Origin: Bacillota bacterium
GTDB lineage: Bacteria; Bacillota; Dehalobacteriia; UBA4068; UBA4997
Length of the DNA stretch: 64,000 nt
Reading direction: 5' to 3'
Assembly: GCA_017397935.1 (NCBI GenBank)
Contig: JAFQHN010000017.1
Coordinates: 1-64,000 of the forward strand
The notes beneath the pieces are model-generated. The model saw only the letters and a list, made by a program, of their open reading frames with translations. It searched no databases and was not told where the DNA came from. The stretch's first letter is position 1, and every line of letters starts with the position of its first letter. A program made the translations under genes and the position numbers. Of this stretch, positions 26,527 to 36,090 are shown piece by piece.

Positions 26527-26841
26527 CTTACTTACCTCATTTTCCTATAATTTAAGCCGCGGTTACGACATTTTCAACCTATTATAAAGACAGCATTATA
26601 ATAATACCATAAATTTTGCATATTGTAATGCCTCAACCGTAAAATCAAAGGTTTTACAGGCAAATCGCCATAAAACTCCGTAAATTTAATATAATTCACA
26701 ACAAAACACATTAAAATATTCGGCATTATACATTTTTATACATAAATTATCCGGCCGCACAATGCAAAAACAGCCGCCTCTCACAGCCGTCCATATAAAA
26801 AGGTGCGGCTTTTACAGCCTCCATATAAAAAAGTGCGGCCC
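26527..26841 (-). other. AT-rich leader/intergenic region before the AGCS gene, with a 31-bp-period duplication
   Basis: No gene seen. Mostly AT-rich, with stretches such as TATTATAATG that could hold a promoter for the symporter but no clear box pair. Near 26783-26840 two copies of ACAGCC-CCATATAAAA-GTGCGGC lie 31 bases apart; the right copy forms the ymdB terminator and the left copy has lost the complete stem. Confidence 0.55.
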
Positions 26842-26853
26842 TTACGGCCGCAC
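26827..26853 (-). terminator. Terminator overlapping the ymdB stop codon
   Basis: Minus-strand GTGCGGCC / GGCCGCAC with a 5-base loop, then six T. The last two sense codons form the 5' arm and the TAA stop lies in the loop. Confidence 0.85.
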
Positions 26854-27639
26854 CAGTCTCTTAATCACTTCAATTTTTTTGGCTTTACCCTCAGCGGTAA
26901 ATTCCAGCAAAGCGGCGTTCAGCTCCGCCTCACCCTCAGCCACACGGAAAGGTGTCGGTTTGCCGTTCAGGTAGCGTTCCACCACCGTTTCGGCCTCCAC
27001 CCCCAAAATAGAATCCAGCGGCCCCGTCATCCCAACGTCGGAGATATAAGCCGTGCCCCTGGGCAGCAGCTTGGCGTCATTGGTCTGCACGTGGGTATGC
27101 GTACCCCACACCGCCGTCACCCGTCCATCCAAAAACCGCCCCAGCGCCAGCTTCTCCGATGTTGTTTCGGCGTGGAAATCCACCAGCACAATCGGCGTTT
27201 GCTGCTTGATCTCCTTCAACAGCTCCTCCACCCTGCGAAAAGGGCAATCCAGCGCCGGCATATTCATATACACCCGCCCCAGCAGGTTGATTACGGCAAT
27301 TTTCACATCACCGCACTTAAAAATCCGATACGCCTCGCCGGGTGTACCCTCAGGCAGGTTGGCCGGCCGACAAATCTTCTCCTCTTTTTCCAACAGGCTA
27401 AAAATATCACGGTTGCCCCAGATATGGTTGCCCAGCGTAATCGCATCCACACCCAAATCACGGTAAAACGCAAACCCCTGGCGGCTAAGCCCCTTGCCGT
27501 TGGTGGTATTCTCGCCGTTTACCACCGTAAAATCCACATCAAATTCCCATTGAAGCTCGGGCAGGGCCTTCTCCAAGGCCTCACGGCCGCAACGCCCCAC
27601 CACATCGCCCACGATAAGCGCCTTATAAGTTTTCTCCAC
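26842..27639 (-). CDS. ymdB: TIGR00282-family metallophosphoesterase (YmdB)
   Basis: 265 residues. Metal ligands typical of YmdB, a 2',3'-cyclic nucleotide phosphodiesterase, are all present: LIVGDVVGR, VVNGENTTNGKGL, LGNHIWGNRD, LVDFHAETTSEK, AVWGTHTHVQTNDA. Bacillus YmdB affects biofilm and motility gene expression; here that is only known for the family. GTG 27639 follows GAGG with an 8-base spacing, and the site lies inside the end of engB, 3 bases away, so the two are cotranscribed. Confidence 0.92.
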   Translation of the reverse strand: MEKTYKALIVGDVVGRCGREALEKALPELQWEFDVDFTVVNGENTTNGKGLSRQGFAFYRDLGVDAITLGNHIWGNRDIFSLLEKEEKICRPANLPEGTPGEAYRIFKCGDVKIAVINLLGRVYMNMPALDCPFRRVEELLKEIKQQTPIVLVDFHAETTSEKLALGRFLDGRVTAVWGTHTHVQTNDAKLLPRGTAYISDVGMTGPLDSILGVEAETVVERYLNGKPTPFRVAEGEAELNAALLEFTAEGKAKKIEVIKRLVRP

Positions 27640-27642
27640 GGC

Positions 27643-28305
27643 TTAAACCTCGTCATTCAGCACATCTTCTGCCACAGTCTGCGGCTGTTCAGGATTATTT
27701 TCATCATTATTATTATCCTGCAAGGCCAGCAAATATTCCTCGATACGGCCCAACAAAACCTCTCGCCCGTCCCTGTTCACCGATGAAAACGGGATGATTT
27801 CGCTCTTCTTCGCCCCCAGCGCCTTGCTGATAACCGTCAGGTGCTTGTCCCGCGCGCCTCTGCTGATTTTATCGGCCTTGGTGGCCACCAGCAGCGTCGG
27901 TACATTGGCCGCCATCAGCCAACTCCACATCTGCTTGTCCAGCTCGCTCGGCTCGTGCCGAATATCCACCAGCTGCAAAAACAGCGTCGGCCCCTTGTAT
28001 CCGTGCAAAAACTGGTCGATCATAAACCGCCAGTTCTCGCGCTCCGATTTCGCCACCTTGGCAAAGCCGTAGCCCGGCAGGTCCACCAGATACCACGCAT
28101 GGTCAATATCATAAAAGTTAATGGTGCGGGTTTTGCCCGGCTGGGCACTGGTGCGTGCCAGGTTGCGGCGGTTCAGCAGCGTGTTTATCAGCGAACTTTT
28201 GCCCACATTAGACCGCCCGCAAAAAGTCACCGCCGGCAGCACCGCCTCAGGATACTGCGATGGCTTAACCGCCGTCAGCAGATAATCGGCTTTTTTTATT
28301 TGCAT
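27643..28305 (-). CDS. engB: Ribosome biogenesis GTP-binding protein EngB/YsxC
   Basis: 220 residues, single GTPase domain: G1 GRSNVGKSS (about 30), G3 DLPGYGFA, G4 ATKADKIS, G5-like IPFSSVNR. It acts in 50S assembly. The C-terminal 25 residues are an Asn/Asp/Glu/Pro tail ([18 protein letters not shown]), longer than usual. It follows lon by 24 bases, the normal order in Firmicutes. Confidence 0.96.
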   Translation of the reverse strand: MQIKKADYLLTAVKPSQYPEAVLPAVTFCGRSNVGKSSLINTLLNRRNLARTSAQPGKTRTINFYDIDHAWYLVDLPGYGFAKVAKSERENWRFMIDQFLHGYKGPTLFLQLVDIRHEPSELDKQMWSWLMAANVPTLLVATKADKISRGARDKHLTVISKALGAKKSEIIPFSSVNRDGREVLLGRIEEYLLALQDNNNDENNPEQPQTVAEDVLNDEV

Positions 28306-28329
28306 AATTTCTTCCTCATATATTAAAAG

Positions 28330-30777
28330 TTATACCAGCGCCACCGCCAGCACATCCTGCAAGGTTTCGGCGCAGACAAATTTCACATTATCGCGCACCA
28401 CCTGCGGAAGCTCAGGCAAATCCCGTTTATTGTCCTTGGGGATAATCACGGTTTTTACACCGGCCCTGTGCGCCGCGATGGATTTTTCCTTCAAGCCGCC
28501 AATCGGCAGCACACGCCCCGTCAGCGTGATCTCACCGGTCATGGCCACATCGTTTTTAACCGGCCGCCCGCTGAAAGCTGATGCCAGCGCAGTTGCCATG
28601 GTAATACCGGCCGAAGGCCCGTCCTTGGGTATTGCGCCCTCCGGCACGTGCAGATGAATATCCAGCTTGCTCACGTCCTCGGGCACATTGTACTCGCCGC
28701 CGATAGACCTCAGATAAGTCCAGCCGGCCTGCGCACTTTCCTTCATCACATCACCCAGCTGGCCCGTCAGCAGCAAATTGCCCTTACCCGGCAGCAGCTG
28801 CACCTCCACCGTCAGCATATCACCGCCGGCCGCCGTCCACGCCAGGCCGTTTACCACGCCCACCGCCGGTTTCTTGCCAATCACATCATAATGGAACTGC
28901 GGCTCGCCCAGCAGCTCCTTCAAATTGCGTTTGCTAACGCTCAATTTCTCCCATTCTCCGCTGACAATGCCCTTCACGGCCTTGCGGCAAATTTTGGCCA
29001 GCTGACGCTCCAAGCTGCGCACACCGGCCTCGCGGGTATAGCTGCGGATGATCTCCAACAGCACATTGTTGGTAATAGAAAGCTGCTTGGCGGTCAGTTT
29101 ATGCTCTGCGCGCTGTCTGGGCAGCAGATGACGCAGGGCAATTTCCATCTTCTGGTCCTCGGTATAGCTGTCCAGCCGCACGATCTCCATTCTGTCCCAC
29201 AGCGGCTCCGGAATATCGTGCTCCACATTGGCGGTGGTAATAAACATTACCTGCGATAAATCATAGGGCAATTCCAGATAATGGTCGCTGAAAGTGTTGT
29301 TCTGGGCCGGGTCCAGCACCTCCAACATGGCGCTGGCCGGGTCCCCGCGGAAATCGCTGGCCATCTTGTCAATTTCATCCAGCAAAAACAGCGGATTACT
29401 TACGCCGGCATTTTTAATATACTGCATAATGCGCCCCGGCTGAGAACCGATATAAGTGCGGCGGTGGCCCCTGATTTCTGCCTCATCATGCACGCCGCCC
29501 AAAGATACACGCACATACTCACGCCCCAGTGCCCGGGCAATCGACTTGGCCAGAGAGGTTTTACCCACACCGGGCGGCCCCACCAGACACAAAATCGGTC
29601 CCTTCAAGCTGCCGGAATGCTGCCGCACCGCCAGATATTCCAGAATACGCTCCTTCACCTTCTCCAAACCGTAATGGTCCTCATCCAAAATACGCTCGGC
29701 CTCAGCCAAATCATTGTTATCCTGCGTGTAAATGTGCCACGGAATATCCAGCACCCATTCAATATAATTTTCCACCACGCTGGCTTCGGCAGTCAGCGGC
29801 GGCATGTGCCGCAGACGCCCAAACTCTTTTTCCAGCCTCTCAATCACAAAATCCGGCAGAGCCAGCTTATCCATGCGGCTGCGGTATTCCTCAATCTGAC
29901 CGCTGCGGTCCTCGTTATCCCCCAGCTCATGGTTGATAGCCCTGATTTGCTCACGCAGATAATACTCCTTCTGGTTGCGCTCAATCTGGTTATGCACACG
30001 GCTGCCGATTTTACGCTCCAATTCCAGAATTTCGGTTTCCTTGACAATAATTTCCAGCAGCAGCTCCACGCGTTTGCGCACATCAAAAGCCGCCAGCACC
30101 TTTTGCCGCTCATTAAGCTGCAAGAACAAATTGCCGGCCACCGCATCCGCCAGCTCGCCCACCTTTTCAATCGCATTGATACGGTTGGCCGCCTCTGCGG
30201 GATACTTCTTGTTCACCGCCACAAAACCGGCAAAAGCCTCCTTCAAGCGGCGCTTCAAAGCCTCATCCAGCATGGTTTCCCCGGCCGCATTTTCGTCATG
30301 CTCCCGCACCACCGCCGCAGCATAAGGCTCCAACTGCGTATAATATTCCACCTTGGCGCGTCTTAGTCCGCCCACCATCATCCGCACAGTGCCGCCGGGC
30401 AGCTTCAAAACCTGCTTTATCTCGGCCACCGTGCCCTCCTCATAAATATCCTCCGGCTGGGGGTCCTCCACCTGCACATCCTTCTGCATAGCCAAAAAAA
30501 TCTCACGGCCGGTCAGCATGGCCTCGTCCAGCGCCAAAATGCTCTTCTCTCGCCCCACATCCAAATGCACCACCGTGTTGGGGAACACCAGCATACCTCT
30601 CAGCGGGATCATCGGCAGCTCCACACAACCCTCGGGAATCTCCGGGCGGGCATTTTCTTCTGCCTCGGCCAAAGCGGCCAAATCCTCGGGCAGTTCATCA
30701 ATCAAATTTTCCGGCAAATCCTCCGGGAAGATCGGGAAATCATGGTTCCATCCCTTTTTATTGTTATTATCCGGCAT
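28330..30777 (-). CDS. lon: ATP-dependent protease Lon
   Basis: 815 residues from ATG 30777 (GGAGG, 6 bases). N-terminal substrate domain (about 55-250; [25 protein letters not shown]), AAA+ module with Walker [16 protein letters not shown] and a [14 protein letters not shown] segment, and the protease domain with catalytic serine in [14 protein letters not shown] (about 715) and lysine in [13 protein letters not shown] (about 758). A short acidic N-terminal extension (about 45 residues) precedes the core. It degrades misfolded and regulatory proteins. Own promoter at 30903-30930. Confidence 0.98.
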   Translation of the reverse strand: MPDNNNKKGWNHDFPIFPEDLPENLIDELPEDLAALAEAEENARPEIPEGCVELPMIPLRGMLVFPNTVVHLDVGREKSILALDEAMLTGREIFLAMQKDVQVEDPQPEDIYEEGTVAEIKQVLKLPGGTVRMMVGGLRRAKVEYYTQLEPYAAAVVREHDENAAGETMLDEALKRRLKEAFAGFVAVNKKYPAEAANRINAIEKVGELADAVAGNLFLQLNERQKVLAAFDVRKRVELLLEIIVKETEILELERKIGSRVHNQIERNQKEYYLREQIRAINHELGDNEDRSGQIEEYRSRMDKLALPDFVIERLEKEFGRLRHMPPLTAEASVVENYIEWVLDIPWHIYTQDNNDLAEAERILDEDHYGLEKVKERILEYLAVRQHSGSLKGPILCLVGPPGVGKTSLAKSIARALGREYVRVSLGGVHDEAEIRGHRRTYIGSQPGRIMQYIKNAGVSNPLFLLDEIDKMASDFRGDPASAMLEVLDPAQNNTFSDHYLELPYDLSQVMFITTANVEHDIPEPLWDRMEIVRLDSYTEDQKMEIALRHLLPRQRAEHKLTAKQLSITNNVLLEIIRSYTREAGVRSLERQLAKICRKAVKGIVSGEWEKLSVSKRNLKELLGEPQFHYDVIGKKPAVGVVNGLAWTAAGGDMLTVEVQLLPGKGNLLLTGQLGDVMKESAQAGWTYLRSIGGEYNVPEDVSKLDIHLHVPEGAIPKDGPSAGITMATALASAFSGRPVKNDVAMTGEITLTGRVLPIGGLKEKSIAAHRAGVKTVIIPKDNKRDLPELPQVVRDNVKFVCAETLQDVLAVALV

Positions 30778-30902
30778 AAAAACCTCCATTAAAATTGCTG
30801 TAAATCACGCAATAAAACCATATCATTAAAAGCCCAACGATGCAGGCTCCTGCCAATATCAGCTCATCCACAGCCGCCCAAAATTGCATACAGCTGTTCA
30901 AT

Positions 30903-30930
30903 TTATTAGTATATCATATTCTGCCGTCAA
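30903..30930 (-). promoter_or_regulatory. Promoter for lon
   Basis: Minus-strand TTGACG, 16 bases, TAATAA, giving a leader of about 120 bases. It lies after the clpX terminator, so lon-engB-ymdB may form a separate unit. Confidence 0.6.
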
Positions 30931-30975
30931 AATAAAGCCTTATTCCGCCTGAAAATTTTACCGCAGCTTCGGCCA

Positions 30976-31010
30976 CAAAAAAAATGACCGGTCACCAACC
31001 CCGGTCATTC
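30976..31010 (-). terminator. Terminator after clpX
   Basis: Minus-strand GACCGG / CCGGTC arms, 9-base loop, then eight T. Confidence 0.88.
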
Positions 31011-31038
31011 TCTTATAAATTCAGTATTATATCCAATA

Positions 31039-32304
31039 TTACGCTGTCGTCTTGCAGTTGTCGCTGTCCTCTTTGATAAGCAGCGGCGGCTGCTGGTTTT
31101 TCAGCGTGTCCAGCGTGATAACACATTTGGTCACATCCCCGCGGGAGGGCAGCTCAAACATGGTATCCATCATCATCTCCTCAAAGATAGAGCGCAGGCC
31201 TCTGGCACCGGTTTTTCTGGTCAGCGCCTCATCGGCCGCCGCCTCCAACACATCAGGATTAAAGCAAAGCTCCACGCCGTCCATCTCAAACAGCTTTTGG
31301 TATTGCTTGACCAACGCATTCTTCGGCTCGCTCATCACCTTGATCAGCGCCTCTTTATCCAGAGAAGACAGCGTTACCATTACCGGCAAACGACCCACAA
31401 ACTCCGGGATCAGCCCAAATTTCAGCAGATCCTCCGGCATGGCCTTGGCCAGAATAGCGTCCTCCTCGGCACGGGTGCTGGCAATCTCGGCGCCAAAGCC
31501 CAGCGTCTTGGTGCTGGTGCGCTGCTTGATGATGTTCTCAATGCCGCAAAACGCCCCGCCGCAGATAAACAGAATATTGGTGGTGTCAATTTGCAGCAGC
31601 TCCTGGTGGGGATGCTTGCGCCCGCCCTGCGGCGGCACCGACGCCACCGTACCTTCCAGAATTTTCAGCAGGGTTTGCTGCACGCCCTCGCCGGAAACAT
31701 CACGGGTAATGGAGGGGTTTTCGCTCTTGCGGGCAATTTTATCAATCTCGTCAATGTAGATAATGCCCTTCTGGGCACGCTCAATGTCATAATCTGCTGC
31801 CTGAATAAGTTTCAACAGAATATTCTCCACGTCCTCACCCACATAGCCGGCCTCCGTCAAAGAGGTTGCGTCGGCCACCGCAAACGGCACGTTCAAAATC
31901 CTGGCCAGCGTCTGCGCCAGCAGGGTTTTGCCGCTGCCGGTGGGGCCCAGCATCAAAATATTGCTCTTTTGCAGCTCCACACCCTCTGCCATATTGCCGC
32001 AGCGAATACGCTTATAGTGGTTATAAACCGAAACCGCCAGCACCTTCTTGGCTTTATCCTGGCCGATAACATAATCATCCAGCACCGCTTTGATCTCATA
32101 CGGCTTGGGGATCTCACCTGTCATTTCCTCGTCGGCTTCGGCCTCGGCCCGGAAAACATCCTCCTCAATAATTTCGGCACAAAGCTCAATACACTCATTA
32201 CAGATGCACACACCGGGCCCTGCAATCAGCTTGCGTACTTCGTCCTGGGTTTTGCCGCAGAAGGAACAGCGAATCTGCTCCATATCACCTGGCCTTTTGG
32301 GCAT
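31039..32304 (-). CDS. clpX: ATP-dependent Clp protease ATP-binding subunit ClpX
   Basis: 421 residues. Zinc-binding N-domain with four cysteines ([11 protein letters not shown] and [10 protein letters not shown]), AAA+ Walker A ([15 protein letters not shown]), Walker B region ([14 protein letters not shown]), the ClpP-binding IGF-type loop appearing as LGFGAE, and sensor-2 in the GARGLRSI segment. It unfolds substrates for ClpP. ATG 32304 follows AAGGAG; the upstream GTG overlaps the ribosome site. It lies 41 bases after clpP, then a terminator. Confidence 0.98.
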   Translation of the reverse strand: MPKRPGDMEQIRCSFCGKTQDEVRKLIAGPGVCICNECIELCAEIIEEDVFRAEAEADEEMTGEIPKPYEIKAVLDDYVIGQDKAKKVLAVSVYNHYKRIRCGNMAEGVELQKSNILMLGPTGSGKTLLAQTLARILNVPFAVADATSLTEAGYVGEDVENILLKLIQAADYDIERAQKGIIYIDEIDKIARKSENPSITRDVSGEGVQQTLLKILEGTVASVPPQGGRKHPHQELLQIDTTNILFICGGAFCGIENIIKQRTSTKTLGFGAEIASTRAEEDAILAKAMPEDLLKFGLIPEFVGRLPVMVTLSSLDKEALIKVMSEPKNALVKQYQKLFEMDGVELCFNPDVLEAAADEALTRKTGARGLRSIFEEMMMDTMFELPSRGDVTKCVITLDTLKNQQPPLLIKEDSDNCKTTA

Positions 32305-32345
32305 TTTTTCCACTCCTTAAAAAAGTTTCCACAGAAAATTATTGC

Positions 32346-32930
32346 TTAGTGTTTATCAATAACCGCGTCAATCAGGCCGTATTTCAGCGCTGCCTCGGCA
32401 CTCATAAAGAAATCACGCTCGGTATCGGCACAAATCTTCTTATAAGTCTGGCCGGATCTTTCAGCCATGATGTGGTTCAATTTTTCCTTCATCTGAATAA
32501 TCCGTCTGGCGTGGATCTCAATATCCGTGGCCTGGCCCTGCGTACCACCCAGCGGCTGATGAATCATAATCTCGCTGTTAGGCAGGGCATAACGCTTGCC
32601 GATAGCACCGGCCGTCAGCAAAAACGCCCCCATCGAGGCCGCCATGCCAATGCAAATGGTGCTTACATCAGGCCGGATATACTGCATGGTGTCAAAAATC
32701 GCCATGCCGGCCGTAATCGAACCGCCGGGGCTGTTGATATACAGATGAATATCCTTCTCGGCATCCTCCGATTCCAGGAACAACAACTGGGCAATCACCA
32801 GGTTAGCCACCGCATCATTGATCTCGCTGCCCAAAAAAATTACGCGGTCTTTCAGCAGCCGAGAGTAAATGTCATAAGAACGTTCTCCCCGGCTGGTCTG
32901 CTCCACCACCATCGGAATCAACATATTCAT
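32346..32930 (-). CDS. clpP: ATP-dependent Clp protease proteolytic subunit
   Basis: 194 residues from ATG 32930, 6 bases after GGAGGAG; an in-frame extension upstream lacks a site. Catalytic serine in [13 protein letters not shown], histidine in IMIHQPLGG, and [14 protein letters not shown] nearby: the full triad region is intact. Forms the tetradecameric barrel with ClpX. Between tig and clpP lies a perfect 11-bp inverted repeat (32963-32995). Confidence 0.98.
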   Translation of the reverse strand: MNMLIPMVVEQTSRGERSYDIYSRLLKDRVIFLGSEINDAVANLVIAQLLFLESEDAEKDIHLYINSPGGSITAGMAIFDTMQYIRPDVSTICIGMAASMGAFLLTAGAIGKRYALPNSEIMIHQPLGGTQGQATDIEIHARRIIQMKEKLNHIMAERSGQTYKKICADTERDFFMSAEAALKYGLIDAVIDKH

Positions 32931-32962
32931 ATTATTCTCCTCCGCCCAAAGTCTTAGAAATA

Positions 32963-32995
32963 GTATGCGTATAGACCAAAGGTTTATACGCATAC
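32963..32995. promoter_or_regulatory. 11-bp perfect inverted repeat in the tig-clpP gap
   Basis: GTATGCGTATA and its exact complement TATACGCATAC, separated by 11 bases, end about 33 bases before clpP. It is followed on the minus strand by TATTTCT, so it may be an attenuating hairpin or a protein operator. It is not a CIRCE or a CtsR-type site. Confidence 0.75.
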
Positions 32996-33043
32996 CACAA
33001 AATATCCTTAAATTGTCATTAATTTCCCGTTTTTCGGGGTAAA

Positions 33044-34345
33044 TTATTTAATTACAGTGTTGGCGTTGATCAGGTCAATGGCCTTCAACATCTTAACATT
33101 GTACTCAAAGAACTTCAACTGCTCATTAGAAGAGAAGGTGTTCTTGATCTCCTGCAAGGTCTTGCCATAGGTGTCGGCAATTTCCTGCATCTGTTTTTCC
33201 ATATCAGCGTCCTCAGCCTGAATATTCTCAGCCTTAACGATGGCTTCCAGCACCAGGTCCTGCTTAACAGTCATCTCGGCGCGATCCTTCTGCTTGGCCT
33301 TCCAATCAGCACGGGTAGAGTTGGTCAGCTCGAAGAATTTCTCCAAAGTCAGTCCCTGATATTGCAGCTGGCCTTCAAAGTCACGCAGCATCTGGTCCAG
33401 CTTTTCGTCGATCATAATAGCGGGAACATCCATCTCGGCGTTGGCCACAACCTGCTCCAAAGCCTTGTTCTGGGCAACATCAACAGCCATCTGCTCGGCC
33501 TTCTCCTGCATCTCAGCCATCAGCTTCTCACGCAGCTCAGCCACGGTATCGCAGTCCTCGCGCATATCCTTTACAAAATCGTCATCAACCGGCGGCAGAT
33601 CACGGCGGCGTACATCATGTACCTTAACCTTAAAAACAGCCTCTTTGCCGGCCAGCTCGGTGCTGTGATATTCCTCGGGGAAGGTAACCTTAACATCGGT
33701 TTCCTCGCCGGATTTAACGCCGATCAGCTGATCCTCAAAACCGGGGATGAAGGTGTGGGTGCCAATGCCCAGCGGATATTTCTCACCCTTGCCGCCTTCA
33801 AATGCCACACCGTCAACAAAGCCCTCAAAGTCGATTACAGCGATGTCGCCGTCCTCAACAGCGGTGCCTTCGGGCATATCCATAGTGCGGGCAATACGCT
33901 CCTGCATACGCTTGATTTCGTTGTCAATGTCCTCCTCGGTGGGAACATACAGCTCTTTTTCCACCTCGATACCCTTGTACTGGCCCAGCTTAACCTCGGG
34001 CTTAACCACAACCTTAACTTCCAGCTGAACATCTTCGCCGCGGGTCAGGTTCTTAACATCCAAACGGGGCTGGTCAACCGGGAAAATACCGGTCTGGTCG
34101 ATGGCAGCACCGTACATCTCCTGCAACATATCCTCCAAAGCCTCTTGCAGCAGAGCCTCCTCGCCAACATAGTTCTCAACGATTTTAGCAGGCACTTTGC
34201 CGGAGCGGAAGCCGGGAATGTTTACTTCCTTAGAGATTTTTTTCAGGGTGATTGCAATAGCGCGGTCCAAATCAGCAGCGCTTGCAGTCATTTCCAGAGT
34301 TACTTCGTTGCCCTCGCGGGACAAAACTTTTGCATTTACGTCCAT
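33044..34345 (-). CDS. tig: Trigger factor (ribosome-associated chaperone, PPIase)
   Basis: About 433 residues: N-terminal ribosome-binding domain with the [13 protein letters not shown] loop (about 45, the L23-contact signature), a central FKBP-type prolyl isomerase domain (about 150-240; [41 protein letters not shown]) and a helical C-domain. ATG 34345 is taken; a TTG 9 bases upstream has better-spaced GGAAGG and cannot be excluded. It heads the tig-clpP-clpX cluster. Confidence 0.97.
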   Translation of the reverse strand: MDVNAKVLSREGNEVTLEMTASAADLDRAIAITLKKISKEVNIPGFRSGKVPAKIVENYVGEEALLQEALEDMLQEMYGAAIDQTGIFPVDQPRLDVKNLTRGEDVQLEVKVVVKPEVKLGQYKGIEVEKELYVPTEEDIDNEIKRMQERIARTMDMPEGTAVEDGDIAVIDFEGFVDGVAFEGGKGEKYPLGIGTHTFIPGFEDQLIGVKSGEETDVKVTFPEEYHSTELAGKEAVFKVKVHDVRRRDLPPVDDDFVKDMREDCDTVAELREKLMAEMQEKAEQMAVDVAQNKALEQVVANAEMDVPAIMIDEKLDQMLRDFEGQLQYQGLTLEKFFELTNSTRADWKAKQKDRAEMTVKQDLVLEAIVKAENIQAEDADMEKQMQEIADTYGKTLQEIKNTFSSNEQLKFFEYNVKMLKAIDLINANTVIK

Positions 34346-34371
34346 AGTTTCCAATTCTTCCTTCCTGATTT

Positions 34372-34398
34372 TACGGCCAACAGCCTTGCGGCCGGCCG
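34372..34398. promoter_or_regulatory. Hairpin in the tig leader
   Basis: ACGGCC / GGCCGT arms enclosing a GC-rich interior, about 27 bases before tig. It could attenuate or stabilise the leader. No T-run follows on the minus strand, so it is not a normal terminator for tig. Confidence 0.4.
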
Positions 34399-34521
34399 TT
34401 TTTAAGCATTTTTATTTATTTTTGCTGTTCCATATTAAAACGCGCATAAAATACGCCAAAATATGCTAAATTTTTTATATTCCATAAGGTCAGGCGGTTT
34501 TCCTGCCAAAGTTATAATTTT

Positions 34522-35955
34522 TTATACAAATATTTCGGCTGTCAGGCCCAATTCCCCGGTATATCGCGCCAGCAGCGGCCGCACTTCCTCAGCCAGAAAT
34601 TCTTCGGTCTGCTCCCTGGCCCGTCCGGTGTAATTCTCCGGCCACAGCAATTCGGTCAGCTTGCCCAGATCCATATTAAACGCAGGGTCGGCCGCAATCA
34701 GCTCCAACAGGTTGTTGTCGCCGCCCTCACGCTTAATGCGGTCGCCTGCCTGCATAGAATACTGACGGATCTTCTCATGCAGCTCCTGGCGGTCACCGCC
34801 GGCCTTCACCGCATCCATCAAAATATTCTCGGTGGCCATAAAGGGCAGCTCGGCCAGCAGGTGCTTCTCGATCACCCGCGGATACACCACCAAACCGGAG
34901 GCCACATTCAGATACAGCTCCAAAATCGCATCCACCGCCAAAAACGCCTCGGGCATACTCAAACGCTTGTTGGCCGAGTCATCCAGCGAGCGTTCAAACC
35001 ACTGAGAAGCCGCCGTAACAGCGGGGTTCAGTGCGTCAATCATCACATATCGGGCCAGCGCTGCCATCCTCTCCGAGCGCATGGGGTTGCGCTTGTAAGC
35101 CATGGCGGATGAACCTATCTGATTTTTCTCAAAAGGCTCCTCGATCTCCTTCAAATGCTGCAACAGCCGCATATCATTAGAGAATTTGTGTGCGCTCTGA
35201 GCAATTCCGGAAAGCGTTGCCAGCACCATGGCGTCGATTTTGCGGGTATATGTCTGGCCCGAAACCGCCAGGCAGCGTTCAAAACCCATCTTCTCCGCGA
35301 TTCTCAGCTCCGCCGCCTTCACCTTCTCATGGTCTCCCTCAAAGAGTTCCAAAAAGCTGGCCTGCGTGCCCGTCGTCCCCTTAGAGCCGAGCAAAGCCAG
35401 CTTGCCCAGCTTATGCTCAACCTCCTCCACATCCAGCAGCAAATCCTGCAACCAAAGTGTGGCCCGCTTGCCCACGGTGGTGGGCTGTGCCGGCTGAAAA
35501 TGCGTATAACCCAGGGTGGGCAGCGCTTTATACTCCTCGGCAAAATCTGCCAGTTTGGCAATCACATTTATCAGCTTGCCGTGGATAAGCCGCAGCGCGT
35601 CCCGCATTATGATTATGTCGGTGTTATCACCCACATAACAGCTGGTCGCCCCCAGATGAATGATACCGCGGGCAGTCGGGCAGCAATCGCCGTAAGTATG
35701 CACATGGGCCATCACATCATGGCGCAGCTTCTTCTCATAGGCCGCTGCCGCCGCATAATCAATGTCCTCAATATGCTCTTTCAGCTCAGTCAGCTGCTCA
35801 TCGGTAATATCCAGACCAAATTCCTGCTCTGTCTCGGCCAGGGCAATCCAAAGCCGGCGCCAGGTGCGGAATTTATTGTCCGCCGAGAACAGATGCTGCA
35901 TCTCCTTGCTGGCATAACGGCTGGAAAGCGGGCTGGTATAATTATCGGTAGTCAT
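34522..35955 (-). CDS. purB: Adenylosuccinate lyase
   Basis: 477 residues, fumarase/aspartase superfamily. It cleaves SAICAR and adenylosuccinate in purine synthesis. Signature GSSAMAYKRNPMRSERM (about 285-300, holding the mobile catalytic serine loop) and the histidine regions DVMAHVHTYGD and GYTHFQPAQPTTVGKR are intact. AGGAGA precedes ATG 35955. The leader carries the 43-bp element shared with glmU-prs. It resembles the longer purB type found in many Firmicutes and eukaryotes. Confidence 0.96.
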   Translation of the reverse strand: MTTDNYTSPLSSRYASKEMQHLFSADNKFRTWRRLWIALAETEQEFGLDITDEQLTELKEHIEDIDYAAAAAYEKKLRHDVMAHVHTYGDCCPTARGIIHLGATSCYVGDNTDIIIMRDALRLIHGKLINVIAKLADFAEEYKALPTLGYTHFQPAQPTTVGKRATLWLQDLLLDVEEVEHKLGKLALLGSKGTTGTQASFLELFEGDHEKVKAAELRIAEKMGFERCLAVSGQTYTRKIDAMVLATLSGIAQSAHKFSNDMRLLQHLKEIEEPFEKNQIGSSAMAYKRNPMRSERMAALARYVMIDALNPAVTAASQWFERSLDDSANKRLSMPEAFLAVDAILELYLNVASGLVVYPRVIEKHLLAELPFMATENILMDAVKAGGDRQELHEKIRQYSMQAGDRIKREGGDNNLLELIAADPAFNMDLGKLTELLWPENYTGRAREQTEEFLAEEVRPLLARYTGELGLTAEIFV

Positions 35956-36007
35956 AGCAATTCTCCTGTTAAAATTTACATTCCTCTTGCCAGATTTTCT
36001 CGATTTC

Positions 36008-36050
36008 CGCCAAATGTTTACGCAAGCATATACGTTTGGTTGACGATTCA
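36008..36050 (-). promoter_or_regulatory. Shared 43-bp purine/PRPP leader element, purB copy
   Basis: Read on the minus strand it contains GTCAACCAAACG, 9 bases and GCGTAAACA, with conserved flanks, 53-95 bases before purB. The same arrangement occurs before glmU-prs (58686-58728). A possible -10 box (TATAGT, 36066-36071) would place it early in the transcript. Confidence 0.75.
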
Positions 36051-36090
36051 GCGGTCATTTTTTTTACTATATTAAGCAATTATTAAGCAA

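Noticed and set aside
26527-26780. Glycine or other riboswitch upstream of the AGCS symporter
   Set aside because: Searched by eye for paired glycine-type motifs; the region is AT-rich with no conserved-looking core.
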